39,815 nucleotides of DNA from contig JAAXWW010000001.1 of assembly GCA_013334765.1 (NCBI GenBank), positions 1 through 39,815 on the forward strand, in the 5' to 3' direction. Shown piece by piece: positions 1 to 8,467 of this stretch. The stretch's first letter is position 1. Each line of letters starts with the position of its first letter. Source of the DNA: Candidatus Moraniibacteriota bacterium. Its GTDB lineage: Bacteria > Patescibacteriota > Minisyncoccia > Moranbacterales > UBA2206. Position numbers and translations under genes: made by a program. The notes below the pieces were generated by a model. It had not been told where the DNA came from. It searched no databases and worked only from the letters and a program-made list of their open reading frames with translations.

Positions 1-45
1 GTTGAGTTCGGCAATGAGGTAATACCCGATTTCTTTGGCTTTCAT
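1..45 (-). CDS. 5' end of a truncated gene, possibly speD-like
   Basis: An open frame starting with ATG at 45 runs leftwards off the window, giving MKAKEIGYYLIAELN. The pattern (short basic start, then G-x-x-LIAEL) resembles the N-terminus of prokaryotic S-adenosylmethionine decarboxylase proenzyme (SpeD, usually G-[RK]-H-[LI]-[LI]-x-E). Fifteen residues are too few to assign a function, so this is only a suggestion. There is no good ribosome-binding site. The gene would be divergent from the hydrolase at 252. Confidence 0.3.
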   Translation of the reverse strand, partial: MKAKEIGYYLIAELN

Positions 46-251
46 GGGAGAGATAGATATTGGTTAATTCGACTCCCTAGCCTAGCATAGGGGTGTCCAA
101 TATGTATCTCATCTTATTCAATTATCACTAAACATAAAGGAAAAACAGTCTCGACAGCTTCCCTCCGGCGTGCTAAATTATATGCAGCAAGTTTTGCGCA
201 GTTTTTAATCAATAAGACTGATAGATACTATCCGGTCCAACACAAAAACCT

Positions 252-911
252 ATGAATATCCAATATTACGGACATTCCTGTTTCAAATTGACAGTAAAGC
301 CGGCAGGCCGCGGACAAAATGACGTATCCGTGTTCATAGACCCGTTCGACAAATCGATCGGTCTCCGCCCGCCTCAAGGGCAGGCTGATCTGGTGCTCAT
401 AACCCATGACCATCCTGATCATAACAACAGCGCCGCGATCAAAGGCGACCCGAAAGTGGTCGATATTCCAGGCGAATATTCCATAAAAGGCATAAATATC
501 GTCGGAGTGGACTCCTTCCATGATGCGACTGACGGCAAAGAGCGCGGCAAGAACACCATATATGTACTGGAATCCGAAGACATAAAAGTCTGTCATTTGG
601 GAGATCTGGGTTCGGATCTTACGGAAAAGCAGCTGGAGGCGCTGACCGATATCGACATACTCATGGTTCCGATTGGTGGAAAATACACGATAGATTACAA
701 GAAAGCCATTGAAATAACCAAGAAGATAGAGCCGAAAATCATTATCCCGATGCACTACAAAATGGCAGGATCGACTCTGGACGCGGATGATGAGAAGAAA
801 TTCTGCCTGGAAATCGGAAACTGTTCCCCAGAAAGGCCTTCGAAAATGAACATAAAGAAAAAGGATCTAGAAGGAAAGAAGATGGAAACCGTCGTTATGA
901 GCATAGAATAA
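252..911 (+). CDS. MBL-fold metal-dependent hydrolase (UlaG/UPF0173-like)
   Basis: A 219-residue protein of the metallo-beta-lactamase fold, COG2220 type (L-ascorbate-6-phosphate lactonase-like/UPF0173). The metal-binding motif THDHPDH lies at residues 51-57, just after strands carrying YGHSCF at 5-11. A second metal-ligand region HLGDLG lies near 115-121, and the late His is in IIPMHYK near 170. Length fits the family. There is no signal peptide, so it is probably cytoplasmic. The substrate cannot be told from sequence because this subfamily is broad. It sits directly upstream of a small membrane protein (33-bp gap) and gyrA on the same strand, which could form one transcript. The start is the first ATG of the frame. 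No strong SD is seen, as for most core genes here. Confidence 0.85.
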   Translation: MNIQYYGHSCFKLTVKPAGRGQNDVSVFIDPFDKSIGLRPPQGQADLVLITHDHPDHNNSAAIKGDPKVVDIPGEYSIKGINIVGVDSFHDATDGKERGKNTIYVLESEDIKVCHLGDLGSDLTEKQLEALTDIDILMVPIGGKYTIDYKKAIEITKKIEPKIIIPMHYKMAGSTLDADDEKKFCLEIGNCSPERPSKMNIKKKDLEGKKMETVVMSIE

Positions 912-944
912 CGCTTCATTCTCTCTTTTTATCCTGATACTTAT

Positions 945-1238
945 ATGAATATCAAAAACAAAATAGAAGAAATACGCCAAAAGCCGGAGCATATCCGCCT
1001 TCGCTATGTCTGGGCGATGATGGCTATTTCCATGCTTTGCATACTGTTCGTCTGGTTTTTTTCGTTTCTGGCAGAGGAAAAAAGCATATCCCCTTCGATT
1101 TCAGCCGAGAGCGATCCGAACATCGAGAATATGAAGCAGTCCCAGCAGGAAATCCAGGGCGCTGCTTCAGGAATGAAGCAGACGTTGGACTCAGCCAAGA
1201 ACCAGATCCAGTCCGGATTGCAGGAACAGGGGCAATAA
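945..1238 (+). CDS. small single-pass membrane protein, unknown
   Basis: A 97-residue protein not recognised as a named family. Residues 1-20 are charged and basic. About 22-43 (YVWAMMAISMLCILFVWFF) form one transmembrane helix. Residues 45-97 are Gln/Ser/Glu-rich with a heptad-like pattern (MKQSQQEIQGAASGMKQTL) suggesting a short extracytoplasmic coiled coil. It lies between the MBL-fold hydrolase and gyrA, all co-oriented. Small single-pass proteins of this sort are common in Patescibacteria. Codon usage matches its neighbours, and the frame ends cleanly at TAA. Confidence 0.6.
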   Translation: MNIKNKIEEIRQKPEHIRLRYVWAMMAISMLCILFVWFFSFLAEEKSISPSISAESDPNIENMKQSQQEIQGAASGMKQTLDSAKNQIQSGLQEQGQ

Positions 1239-1434
1239 TCGCTAGCAGCATTTTGCGTGTTCATATCTGGCGGCCGGATTCCGGTCGCTATGCATGAGTT
1301 CGTAAAACTCAATAATTCAAGGAGGTTTCCAGGGCCGAATCGTTGCGGTTCTGGCTTATTGTAATGGTATTATTTGCAGCTTGGGCAAAAGCCGGCATCT
1401 GAAGCGGGCGTGTGCTGACAAGCAATAAAAGAAA

Positions 1435-3879
1435 ATGGAAGAGAAACTGCAGTTCGAAAATATCAGCAGGCGCGAAATAACCGAAGAGATCCAGCAGTCA
1501 TATCTTGACTATGCGATGAGCGTGATCGTTGCCCGCGCCCTTCCGGATGTCCGCGACGGGCTCAAGCCGGTTCACCGGAGGATCCTCTATTCCATGTGGA
1601 ATTCAGGGCTTCGCGCCAATTCCAAATTCAGGAAATCGGCCACTGTCGTCGGAGAAGTGCTTGGAAAATATCATCCGCACGGAGACATGGCGGTATATGA
1701 CTCGATGGTGCGCATGGCACAGGATTTTTCCCTTCGCTATCCCCTAGTCAAAGGCCAGGGAAACTTCGGTTCGATGGATGGCGACGGCGCTGCCGCCTAT
1801 CGTTATACCGAAGCCAAGCTCTCAAGCATAGCCGAGGAGATGCTTTTCGATATCGAGAAGGATACTGTCGATTTTGTGCCTAATTTCGATGGCCAGCACA
1901 AAGAGCCGACTGTTCTTCCTGCCAATCTTCCGCAGCTGCTCCTTAACGGTTCCATGGGAATCGCGGTCGGAATGGCGACCAATATCCCTCCTCACAATCT
2001 GACTGAGCTTATCGATGGGGTGAATCATCTGATTGATAACCCAGAGGCTTCCGTTGAGGACCTGGCAGAATTCGTCAAAGGCCCTGATTTCCCTACCGGA
2101 GGCATGATATACAACAAGAAAGACATCGTTGAGGCTTATCGTACCGGACGAGGGAAGATCCTTACCCGCGCTAAAGCCGAAATCTTCGAAACGAAAGCCG
2201 GCATGTTCCAGATCATCGTTTCTGAGATGACATATGCCACGAACAAATCCACCCTTATCGAAAAGATGGCGGATCTTGTGAAAGAAGGAAAAATCCTCGG
2301 AATCAAGGATATCCGCGATGAATCCGACAAAGAAGGCGTCCGACTGGTAATCGATCTCAAAAAGGATGCCTATCCGCAGAAAGTCCTCAACAAGCTGTAT
2401 TCCCTTACTGATCTCCAGAAGAATTTCGGAGTCAACATGCTGGCTTTGGTTGATGGGATCGAGCCGACCGTCCTTAACCTGAAATCCATCCTGGAGCAGT
2501 ATATCGCCCACCGGAAGATCGTTATCGTGAGGCGCACTCAGTTTGATCTGGAAAAAGCCAAAGACCGCGCCCATATCCTGGAAGGACTCAAAAAAGCCCT
2601 TGATCATATCGATGAAGTCATAGAAACCATCAAGAAATCGAAAACCAAAGAGGATGCCCACATAAACCTGATGAAGAAGTTCGGCCTTTCTGACAGGCAG
2701 ACGACGGCTATCCTTGAAATGAGGCTGCAGACCCTTTCCGGACTTGAAACGAAGAAAATCGAAGACGAACTGGCAGAAAAGAAGAAGCTGATTGCGGAGC
2801 TGGAAGCGATTCTCGCAAGCGAAAAGAAGATCCTGGGAATCGTTAAGGATGATCTTTCAAGAGTCAAAGAGAAATTCGGAGATGAAAGAAGGACTAAGAT
2901 CATAAAGTCAGGAGTAACCGAATTCCGTCAGGAAGATCTCGTTCCGAATGAAGAAGCGATCATCACTATTTCCAAGGAGGGCTATATCAAGCGCATGAAT
3001 CCGGACGTATACAAAGTCCAAAAGCGCGGCGGCAAAGGCGTCATAGGCGCAACGACCAGAGAGGGAGACGAAGTCGAGAAGCTCCTTGGCATAATGACTC
3101 ATGACAATCTCCTATTCTTCACCAATACTGGAAAGGTTTTCCAGACCAAGGCCTACGAGCTTCCGGAATCGACCCGTATCTCCAAGGGGCAATCGATCGT
3201 CAATTTCCTCCAGCTTTCGCAGGATGAGAAAGTGACCGCGATCATCACGCTCAACAAGGATGATGATTACAAATATCTCTTCATGGCTACCGTTTCCGGA
3301 ACAGTCAAGAAGACCGAAATAGGCGAATTCGACAACGTCAGGCGTTCCGGGCTCATAGCCATAAAGCTTGAAAAAGGCGATGAGCTTTCCTGGGTCAACG
3401 CGACTACCGGAACAGACGAAGTCGTCATATCGACTTCAGGCGGACAGGCGATCCACTTCAAGGAAAGCGATGTGCGCCCCATGGGAAGATCAGCAACCGG
3501 AGTCCGCGGAATAAAACTCAAAAAAGACGACACGGTTGTCGGAATGGATGTCGTTTTCAAAGGTCAGAAAGGCAATCAGCTGCTCATAATTACCGAAAAC
3601 GGCTATGGAAAGCGATCGGACCTGAAAGCCTATAAGATCCAAAAGCGCGGCGGCTCGGGAATCAAGACTGCAGCGGTGACCGCGAAGACCGGAAAGCTTA
3701 TCGGAGCCAATATCATCAATCTGGATGCTCTTGAAGCCGATCTTATCCTTACATCCGAGAAAGGGCAGATAATCCGCATCCCTCTTAAAAGTGTCTCATC
3801 CTTGGGACGGGCCACTCAGGGCGTCAGGGTTATGAAGCCTCAATCCGGCGACAAAGTAGCCGCTTCCACAGTTCTATAA
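1435..3879 (+). CDS. gyrA: DNA gyrase subunit A
   Basis: An 814-residue GyrA, the breakage-reunion subunit that with GyrB introduces negative supercoils. The N-terminal winged-helix/tower region has the canonical [20 protein letters not shown] block near 33-52. The catalytic tyrosine is Tyr124 ([11 protein letters not shown]). The quinolone-determining region reads [10 protein letters not shown] at 80-89, so the position equivalent to E. coli Ser83 is Met85, while the Asp87 equivalent (Asp89) is kept. The C-terminal beta-pinwheel carries a GyrA-box QKRGGKG at 529-535, separating it from ParC, and a related QKRGGSG at 736-742. It is slightly shorter than E. coli GyrA (875 aa), lacking the acidic tail. 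Start: ATG at 1435 with the expected [11 protein letters not shown]-type N-terminus. A bidirectional terminator follows. Confidence 0.97.
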   Translation: MEEKLQFENISRREITEEIQQSYLDYAMSVIVARALPDVRDGLKPVHRRILYSMWNSGLRANSKFRKSATVVGEVLGKYHPHGDMAVYDSMVRMAQDFSLRYPLVKGQGNFGSMDGDGAAAYRYTEAKLSSIAEEMLFDIEKDTVDFVPNFDGQHKEPTVLPANLPQLLLNGSMGIAVGMATNIPPHNLTELIDGVNHLIDNPEASVEDLAEFVKGPDFPTGGMIYNKKDIVEAYRTGRGKILTRAKAEIFETKAGMFQIIVSEMTYATNKSTLIEKMADLVKEGKILGIKDIRDESDKEGVRLVIDLKKDAYPQKVLNKLYSLTDLQKNFGVNMLALVDGIEPTVLNLKSILEQYIAHRKIVIVRRTQFDLEKAKDRAHILEGLKKALDHIDEVIETIKKSKTKEDAHINLMKKFGLSDRQTTAILEMRLQTLSGLETKKIEDELAEKKKLIAELEAILASEKKILGIVKDDLSRVKEKFGDERRTKIIKSGVTEFRQEDLVPNEEAIITISKEGYIKRMNPDVYKVQKRGGKGVIGATTREGDEVEKLLGIMTHDNLLFFTNTGKVFQTKAYELPESTRISKGQSIVNFLQLSQDEKVTAIITLNKDDDYKYLFMATVSGTVKKTEIGEFDNVRRSGLIAIKLEKGDELSWVNATTGTDEVVISTSGGQAIHFKESDVRPMGRSATGVRGIKLKKDDTVVGMDVVFKGQKGNQLLIITENGYGKRSDLKAYKIQKRGGSGIKTAAVTAKTGKLIGANIINLDALEADLILTSEKGQIIRIPLKSVSSLGRATQGVRVMKPQSGDKVAASTVL

Positions 3880-3900
3880 CAGAATCAGAAACAAAATAAT

Positions 3901-3939
3901 AAAAACAAGACCTAACGAATAACATTAGGTCTTGTTTTT
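3901..3939. terminator. bidirectional rho-independent terminator
   Basis: A perfect 15-bp inverted repeat (AAAAACAAGACCTAA at 3901-3915 and its complement at 3925-3939) with a 9-nt loop. The A-run/T-run flanks let it terminate gyrA on the plus strand and the membrane-protein gene on the minus strand. The two genes converge here. Confidence 0.9.
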
Positions 3940-4025
3940 ATTTCGGAAATATAAAAGCTAAGAGATAGAACAATATTTATATTATAAAATAAAACTAGTA
4001 TATTGTAAAGTATACTGCAAGACAG

Positions 4026-5642
4026 CTAATTGTTCCACGTGGAACAATTAGTCTTAGGTCGTTCTTTCCTAAATAGTGAAAGCAGGAATAATGCAAATAA
4101 GATAAACCCAAATATGCCAAGCTCATTGTATACCAACAAGAATACATTATGGACTGGCTGATATTGCCAATCAGGAAGATTCGGAAGCATTTTATGAAAG
4201 CTATCTATGAACTCCCCCACGCCTACACCCAGTATCGGATGTTCGGAAATTGTTCCACGTGAAACATTCAAATATAATCCCCTTTCATCTAGTGATTTTG
4301 TGAATAAGGAATAAAGATCAACTTTCAATAAGAACAGTGTCACGATAATTGCGCTGCAAATCCCCGCAATCTTTATAAATGTTCCACGTGGAACATTTAT
4401 AAAGAATAACGCGACAATCAGTCCTATTATGGCTGATTTGGATACCGTCAATAGTAGAGCGATTGTTTGAAGGATAATTATGATTTTCAGAATTGCGATT
4501 GTTCCACGTGGAACAATTGTCTTATTGGGTGAAAGCGACGTTTTTTGGGAGGATTCAATAGCGGATATGTGTGATATTAGTTCTTTTGCTTGTTTTGGGT
4601 CTTGTAATTGTTCCACGTGGAACAATTGTTTGTAAAGCAGGGTTGTTATTATCGAAAAAAGAAGGAACCCGCCAAGGATATTAGGATGCGGCATAAAGCC
4701 ATAGGCTCTTATAATGCTGTGCGAATTCACGATGATTTTAGCAACTCCTGGAATAGCTGGTGAAATCAGGCTTTCTTTCAATTGAAACAATCCAAGTGAA
4801 TGCTGAAGAAAAACCTGTAATATGCCTGCTAAGGAGTTTATGATTCCTATGAGGATCATGATGATTAGGAATGGCTTCATGATATCCGTAATTGTTCCAC
4901 GTGGAACAATATTGCGATTGGTCTGAATATCAGCTCCGATCGTTTTTCTGTCGTAATTGTTCCACGTGGAACAATATAATCCCGAAGTAAACGCGCATGT
5001 TATCCAAAACAAGACTTGGCCTTGCCATATATCCCAAAAATAATGATCGAAAAACATTATGAAGATAAAACCAAGCAATATAGCCTTGAAATACCGAGCG
5101 ATGGTTTGTAACTGTTCCACGTGGAACAAGTCACTATACTTGACAATATAAGGAATAAATGACCTAATAATATAGGCGTATATCAAGAACAGCTCCGCTA
5201 GCCGTATGGATCTATAGATGGATACTGTCTTGTTTTCCGACCAGGATATGGAAACGAATGACAACAGGACTATGAGAAAGGGGATTATCAGCAGGATAAT
5301 CCCTTGCTTGATATCAAAAAAAGCTGCAGAACTTGTGGATAAGTCGCTATTCGGGAGTTGTCCACAGGTTTTAGGGTCATATTTCGGCTTAAATATAGCT
5401 ATATTTGACAAGTAATCTTTATTGTTATTTAATACAACAAGGATCCATGAAAGAATAGCCGCTACGAAAAGGATATCTGACATATAAACATATATGCCAG
5501 TGTATTCGTTGAATGTTCCTTGGATCGGGAAGTAGAACCATACTTTCCTGATATTGAAAGGGAAAGCAAAAAGAAAACCGAAAAAGAACCAAATGTCCGG
5601 TCTGTTTTTGATTTTGCCTGAAATGCTAAGAATGCTTCTCAT
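4026..5642 (-). CDS. O-antigen ligase/polymerase-like (Wzy_C) membrane protein with parS-like palindromes
   Basis: A 538-residue polytopic membrane protein with roughly ten or more hydrophobic helices. Near the C-terminus it has the O-antigen ligase/polymerase (WaaL/Wzy_C, PF04932) signature HPILGVGVGEF, followed by PVHNVFLLVYNELGIFGF. These proteins transfer or polymerise lipid-linked glycan on the outer face of the membrane. The gene is odd. Eight copies of the palindrome TGTTCCACGTGGAACA or a one-base variant lie inside it and are read in all three frames, giving the peptides VPRGT, FHVEQ and CSTWN (one variant VSRGT). These fall in hydrophilic stretches between helices. The last one overlaps the C-terminus (NCSTWNN-stop). 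The reading frame is intact throughout. The start is ATG at 5642. The gene converges on gyrA. Confidence 0.8.
   Translation of the reverse strand: MRSILSISGKIKNRPDIWFFFGFLFAFPFNIRKVWFYFPIQGTFNEYTGIYVYMSDILFVAAILSWILVVLNNNKDYLSNIAIFKPKYDPKTCGQLPNSDLSTSSAAFFDIKQGIILLIIPFLIVLLSFVSISWSENKTVSIYRSIRLAELFLIYAYIIRSFIPYIVKYSDLFHVEQLQTIARYFKAILLGFIFIMFFDHYFWDIWQGQVLFWITCAFTSGLYCSTWNNYDRKTIGADIQTNRNIVPRGTITDIMKPFLIIMILIGIINSLAGILQVFLQHSLGLFQLKESLISPAIPGVAKIIVNSHSIIRAYGFMPHPNILGGFLLFSIITTLLYKQLFHVEQLQDPKQAKELISHISAIESSQKTSLSPNKTIVPRGTIAILKIIIILQTIALLLTVSKSAIIGLIVALFFINVPRGTFIKIAGICSAIIVTLFLLKVDLYSLFTKSLDERGLYLNVSRGTISEHPILGVGVGEFIDSFHKMLPNLPDWQYQPVHNVFLLVYNELGIFGFILFALFLLSLFRKERPKTNCSTWNN
4031..5128. repeat. 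cluster of eight parS-like palindromes
   Basis: The 16-bp palindrome TGTTCCACGTGGAACA occurs at 4031-4046, 4380-4395, 4500-4515, 4609-4624, 4893-4908, 4958-4973 and 5113-5128. A variant, TGTTCCACGTGAAACA, lies at 4251-4266. Spacings range from 65 to 284 bp. No full copy was noticed elsewhere in the window. The sequence fits the bacterial parS family (TGTTNCACGTGNAACA, B. subtilis form TGTTTCACGTGAAACA), the site where ParB/Spo0J loads to organise the origin region. All eight lie within one coding gene next to gyrA, and DnaA-box-like sequences lie in the same gene. That they act as the chromosomal centromere is inferred from the sequence match and the clustering. Confidence 0.8.
5334..5366. 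other. two DnaA-box-like sites
   Basis: TGTGGATAA at 5334-5342 is the exact complement of the DnaA box TTATCCACA. TTGTCCACA at 5358-5366 is one base off the consensus in the opposite orientation. Both lie inside the membrane-protein gene, 200-250 bp from the last parS-like site. Two boxes do not make an origin, but with the parS cluster they suggest proximity to oriC. Confidence 0.4.
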
Positions 5643-5764
5643 GCATCAATCTTACTATAACTTGAGGATTTGCATAATAGCTGGGTCGTTATTGACTAAG
5701 TTTTCCTAGTTGCTATTATTTATTTTGTCAGGTATTGTTATATCTGTCATAGATAAATCCGCTA

Positions 5765-5837
5765 GGGCCATTAGCTCATCTGGTAGAGCGCATCCATGGC
5801 ATGGATGAGGTGGCCGGTTCGAGTCCGGCATGGTCCA
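5765..5837 (+). tRNA. tRNA-Ala(GGC)
   Basis: Full cloverleaf. The acceptor GGGCCAT pairs with ATGGTCC and includes the G3:U70 pair that marks tRNA-Ala. The anticodon loop ATGGCAT gives anticodon GGC. The T-arm is GCCGGTTCGAGTCCGGC. The CCA end is not encoded. First of three tRNAs in a row. Confidence 0.95.
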
Positions 5838-5870
5838 CTATATAAATTCTATTTCGGCTATTTGAAAAAT

Positions 5871-5944
5871 GGACGATTAGCTCAGTTGGTTAGAGCGCTA
5901 CATTCACACTGTAGAGGTCACTGGTTCGAGTCCAGTATCGTCCA
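5871..5944 (+). tRNA. tRNA-Val(CAC)
   Basis: Acceptor GGACGAT/ATCGTCC. Anticodon stem CTACA/TGTAG with loop TTCACAC gives anticodon CAC (Val, GUG). T-arm ACTGGTTCGAGTCCAGT. Discriminator A, and CCA is not encoded. Confidence 0.95.
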
Positions 5945-5951
5945 CGAATAA

Positions 5952-6025
5952 GGGCCTATAGTCTAGTGGTACGACGCCACATTCGCATTGTGGAGGCGGC
6001 AGTTCGATTCTGCCTAGGTCCACCA
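5952..6025 (+). tRNA. tRNA-Ala(CGC), CCA encoded
   Basis: Acceptor GGGCCTA/TAGGTCC with G3:U70. Anticodon stem CCACA/TGTGG with loop TTCGCAT gives anticodon CGC (Ala, GCG). The discriminator A at 6022 is followed by an encoded CCA (6023-6025). The last A is also the first base of the ATG opening the downstream hydrolase frame, so RNA processing and translation of the next gene are coupled or exclusive there. Confidence 0.93.
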
Positions 6026-6591
6026 TGAAAACAATGAAAAACAGAATCTTCTATATCCCAGGTTGGATGAATACTCTCGGCACATACGGCAATCCTTCCG
6101 GGATGGAGATATGGGATGGTGGGTTCGATTTGGATGCTGATATTGATTCAGTGTGTGTTGTGGGACACAGTATGGGAGCTAATTTCACCTTGATAAACAG
6201 GGCCAGAAGAGGGGAAGGCAAGATCATATTGGTAAATCCGTTGTTTCCAAGGAGAAATCTATTTGTTTGGTATATAAGATTGAAACTGTTTCATCTGAAA
6301 GAGGGGAAGAATGGGAATGCTGAGCATGCGAAAGGCTGGAGGAATTTTTTCTGCGGAATCAGGAATGCAGCGAGAATATTGTCTTTTGATCCGCGTGATT
6401 TATTGGAAAAAATTCCTAAAGAGGATATCGTTGTAGTCAGGGGCAGAGGGGATGAATTCCTTTGCAACGAGAAGGCAGTTGATTTTATTCGTGGTTTTGG
6501 TATAGAATTGATTGAGGTTGATGGTTCCGGCCATAGGTGGGACGGCAATATTCAAAAAACAGTGGATAAGTTGTTGGAAAGCTGGATTTAG
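6025..6591 (+). CDS. alpha/beta-fold hydrolase (RBBP9/YdeN-like)
   Basis: A 188-residue putative serine hydrolase of the alpha/beta fold, close in size and layout to the RBBP9/YdeN group. The nucleophile elbow is GHSMGA near residues 48-53. A likely acid lies in RGRGDEF near 145-151, and the catalytic His in DGSGHRWDG near 170-178. There is no signal peptide, so it is probably cytoplasmic; substrate unknown. The first ATG (6025) overlaps the CCA end of the preceding tRNA-Ala. A second ATG at 6034 (MKNRIFYIPGW) would avoid this and is an equally plausible start. Neither has an SD. tRNA-Arg follows immediately. Confidence 0.75.
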   Translation: MKTMKNRIFYIPGWMNTLGTYGNPSGMEIWDGGFDLDADIDSVCVVGHSMGANFTLINRARRGEGKIILVNPLFPRRNLFVWYIRLKLFHLKEGKNGNAEHAKGWRNFFCGIRNAARILSFDPRDLLEKIPKEDIVVVRGRGDEFLCNEKAVDFIRGFGIELIEVDGSGHRWDGNIQKTVDKLLESWI

Positions 6592-6603
6592 GGATAATTA
6601 TCT

Positions 6604-6675
6604 GTCTCCATAGCTCAATGGATAGAGCAAATCCGTCCTAAGGATGAGATGTAGGTTCGATTCCTACTGGGGACA
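6604..6675 (+). tRNA. tRNA-Arg(CCT)
   Basis: Acceptor GTCTCCA/TGGGGAC. The anticodon loop GTCCTAA gives anticodon CCT (Arg, AGG). The T-arm is GTAGGTTCGATTCCTAC. Discriminator A, and CCA is not encoded. Confidence 0.92.
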
Positions 6676-6724
6676 CACCGTGTTTTTTCTTGAAAAAATA
6701 GGCTTTCCGGGTTATGGTTAGCTT

Positions 6725-8323
6725 ATGGCAGAAGGTATGGAAAATGAAAGGGCATATATCCCAGAGAGCGTTCTGGGTGTCATAAGCGGCCTCAAAGCTG
6801 GCGGTTTTGAGGCATATGTCGTGGGCGGTTGCGTGCGTGATTTGATATTGGAACGTGTGCCGAAGGATTGGGACGTTGCGACCGATGCCAAACCGGACGA
6901 AGTGAAGGGGATTTTCCCTGACAGCGTCTATGAGAATCAATTCGGGACAGTGGGCGTGAAAGTGAGAAATGGGGAAATCAGGAAAGAGGCTCCTTTTGAG
7001 GAAGATAGTGCTGACGGATTGCCAGCGGATAAGGATGCGGTCGAGATTATCGAGGTTACGACATACCGCATCGAATCGAAATATAGCGATAAACGCCGAC
7101 CGGATGAGGTGAAATTCGCCAAAACGCTCGAAGAAGATCTTTCACGGCGTGATTTTACCATAAACGCCATGGCGTTCGATCCGACAGTCTCGGAATCGAA
7201 AGCGCTTTCTAAGGAACCTAAAGAAAATAAAACGATCACAATCGGTGGCAAGCAGTATGCGGTTATTGATTTTTTCGGCGGGCTTCAGGATATCCGGCAG
7301 AAAACTATCCGGGCAGTAGGGAACGCGCATGAAAGATTCGATGAGGATGCTCTTCGCATGATGCGGGCGATCCGTTTTTCCGTGCAGCTCGGTTTCGAAA
7401 TCGAGAAGGGCACCCTTTTGGCTATCAGGAACAATTCGAAACACATAGTGCATGTTTCATATGAGAGGATTCAGGATGAATTTTCCAAAATAATCCTTTC
7501 CGATGCTCCGGCCAGAGGGGTGGAGCTTCTTCACGAAGCCGGCATATTGGATGTGATAATCCCGGAAATAGGAGCGGGATACGACGTGACACAGAGCCAT
7601 CATCACTATTATGGCCCGTATAATACGGTCTATAAGCATCTGCTTGCGAGCCTTGAAAAATGCCCGTCCGAAAAGCTGGAAGTGAGGCTGGCAGCCATGC
7701 TGCATGATATCGGAAAGCCGAAATCCAAAAGAGGGGAAGGGGAGAATGCGACTTTCTATAATCACGAACATATCGGGGCAAGGATGGCGAGGAATATCCT
7801 TGAGCGTTTGAAATATTCCAGGAAGATAATCGACAAGGTAGAGCTTTTGGTGAAGAACCACATGTTCTATTATAATGTCGATGAAGTTGGGGAGTCCGGC
7901 GTGAGAAGGGTAGTGAAAAAGGCTGGATTGGAAAACATCAAAGATCTTATAGATGTCAGGATTGCGGATCGTCTCGGATCGGGCGTTCCCAAGGCTGTTC
8001 CATATAAGCTGAGGCATTTCCGTTTCATGGTAGATAAGGTGTCAAATGATCCGATCTCAGCGAAACAGTTGAGAATCAATGGGAATGACTTGATGAGGGA
8101 GCTTGGTATTGAACCGGGACCGAAAATCGGAGCTATTCTGGATGTCCTTTTGGCGAGAGTGATCGATGATCCGGCTTTAAATGAAAAGGAAAAGCTGCTT
8201 AATCTTGCCAAAGAACTTGCCAGGAACAATCCTGAGCAGTTGCGGGAAATGGCTAAGGAGAAAATAGAGGAAGAACGGGAGAAGGAGGAGAAGAATATCA
8301 AAAAGAGGTATCATGTAGGATAA
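6725..8323 (+). CDS. cca: CCA tRNA nucleotidyltransferase / HD-domain protein
   Basis: A 532-residue class II poly(A) polymerase/CCA-adding enzyme, which builds or repairs the 3' CCA of tRNAs. This is essential here because most tRNAs in the window lack an encoded CCA. The nucleotidyltransferase head has VVGGCVRD (32-39), the metal-binding DWD at 48-50, RRDFTINAMA (141-150) and FDEDALRMMRAIRF (205-218), followed by neck and body. An HD phosphohydrolase domain follows with MLHDIGKP at 325-332. The C-terminal tail ends in a Lys/Glu-rich helix (EKIEEEREKEEK). There are two possible starts, ATG at 6725 and ATG at 6740 (MENERAYIPESV). A good terminator overlaps the stop codon. Confidence 0.92.
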   Translation: MAEGMENERAYIPESVLGVISGLKAGGFEAYVVGGCVRDLILERVPKDWDVATDAKPDEVKGIFPDSVYENQFGTVGVKVRNGEIRKEAPFEEDSADGLPADKDAVEIIEVTTYRIESKYSDKRRPDEVKFAKTLEEDLSRRDFTINAMAFDPTVSESKALSKEPKENKTITIGGKQYAVIDFFGGLQDIRQKTIRAVGNAHERFDEDALRMMRAIRFSVQLGFEIEKGTLLAIRNNSKHIVHVSYERIQDEFSKIILSDAPARGVELLHEAGILDVIIPEIGAGYDVTQSHHHYYGPYNTVYKHLLASLEKCPSEKLEVRLAAMLHDIGKPKSKRGEGENATFYNHEHIGARMARNILERLKYSRKIIDKVELLVKNHMFYYNVDEVGESGVRRVVKKAGLENIKDLIDVRIADRLGSGVPKAVPYKLRHFRFMVDKVSNDPISAKQLRINGNDLMRELGIEPGPKIGAILDVLLARVIDDPALNEKEKLLNLAKELARNNPEQLREMAKEKIEEEREKEEKNIKKRYHVG

Positions 8324-8352
8324 AAAGGCGAGTATTATTGCGCCTTTTTTAT
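8322..8352 (+). terminator. rho-independent terminator after cca
   Basis: Stem AAAAAGGCG (8322-8330) and CGCCTTTTT (8341-8349) with a 10-nt loop and continuing T-run. It begins inside the cca stop codon. Confidence 0.85.
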
Positions 8353-8367
8353 TTTTCAAGGGTGCTC

Positions 8368-8373
8368 TATAAT
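8368..8373 (+). promoter_or_regulatory. possible -10 element TATAAT
   Basis: A perfect TATAAT lies just after the cca terminator and about 95 bp before the next gene. No convincing -35 box precedes it. Confidence 0.35.
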
Positions 8374-8467
8374 TAAGTAATAACAAGTTGTTTCTTTCAG
8401 CCCACCCACCCTTTGATGATTTTGATGATAATGTGAAGGAGATAATAAATTCCTAAAAAACAAGAAA

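Noticed and set aside
1318-1345. Strong AAGGAGG before gyrA as the SD of a small gene.
   Set aside because: No start codon at usable distance; the nearest frame gives only a short hydrophobic peptide with poor spacing.
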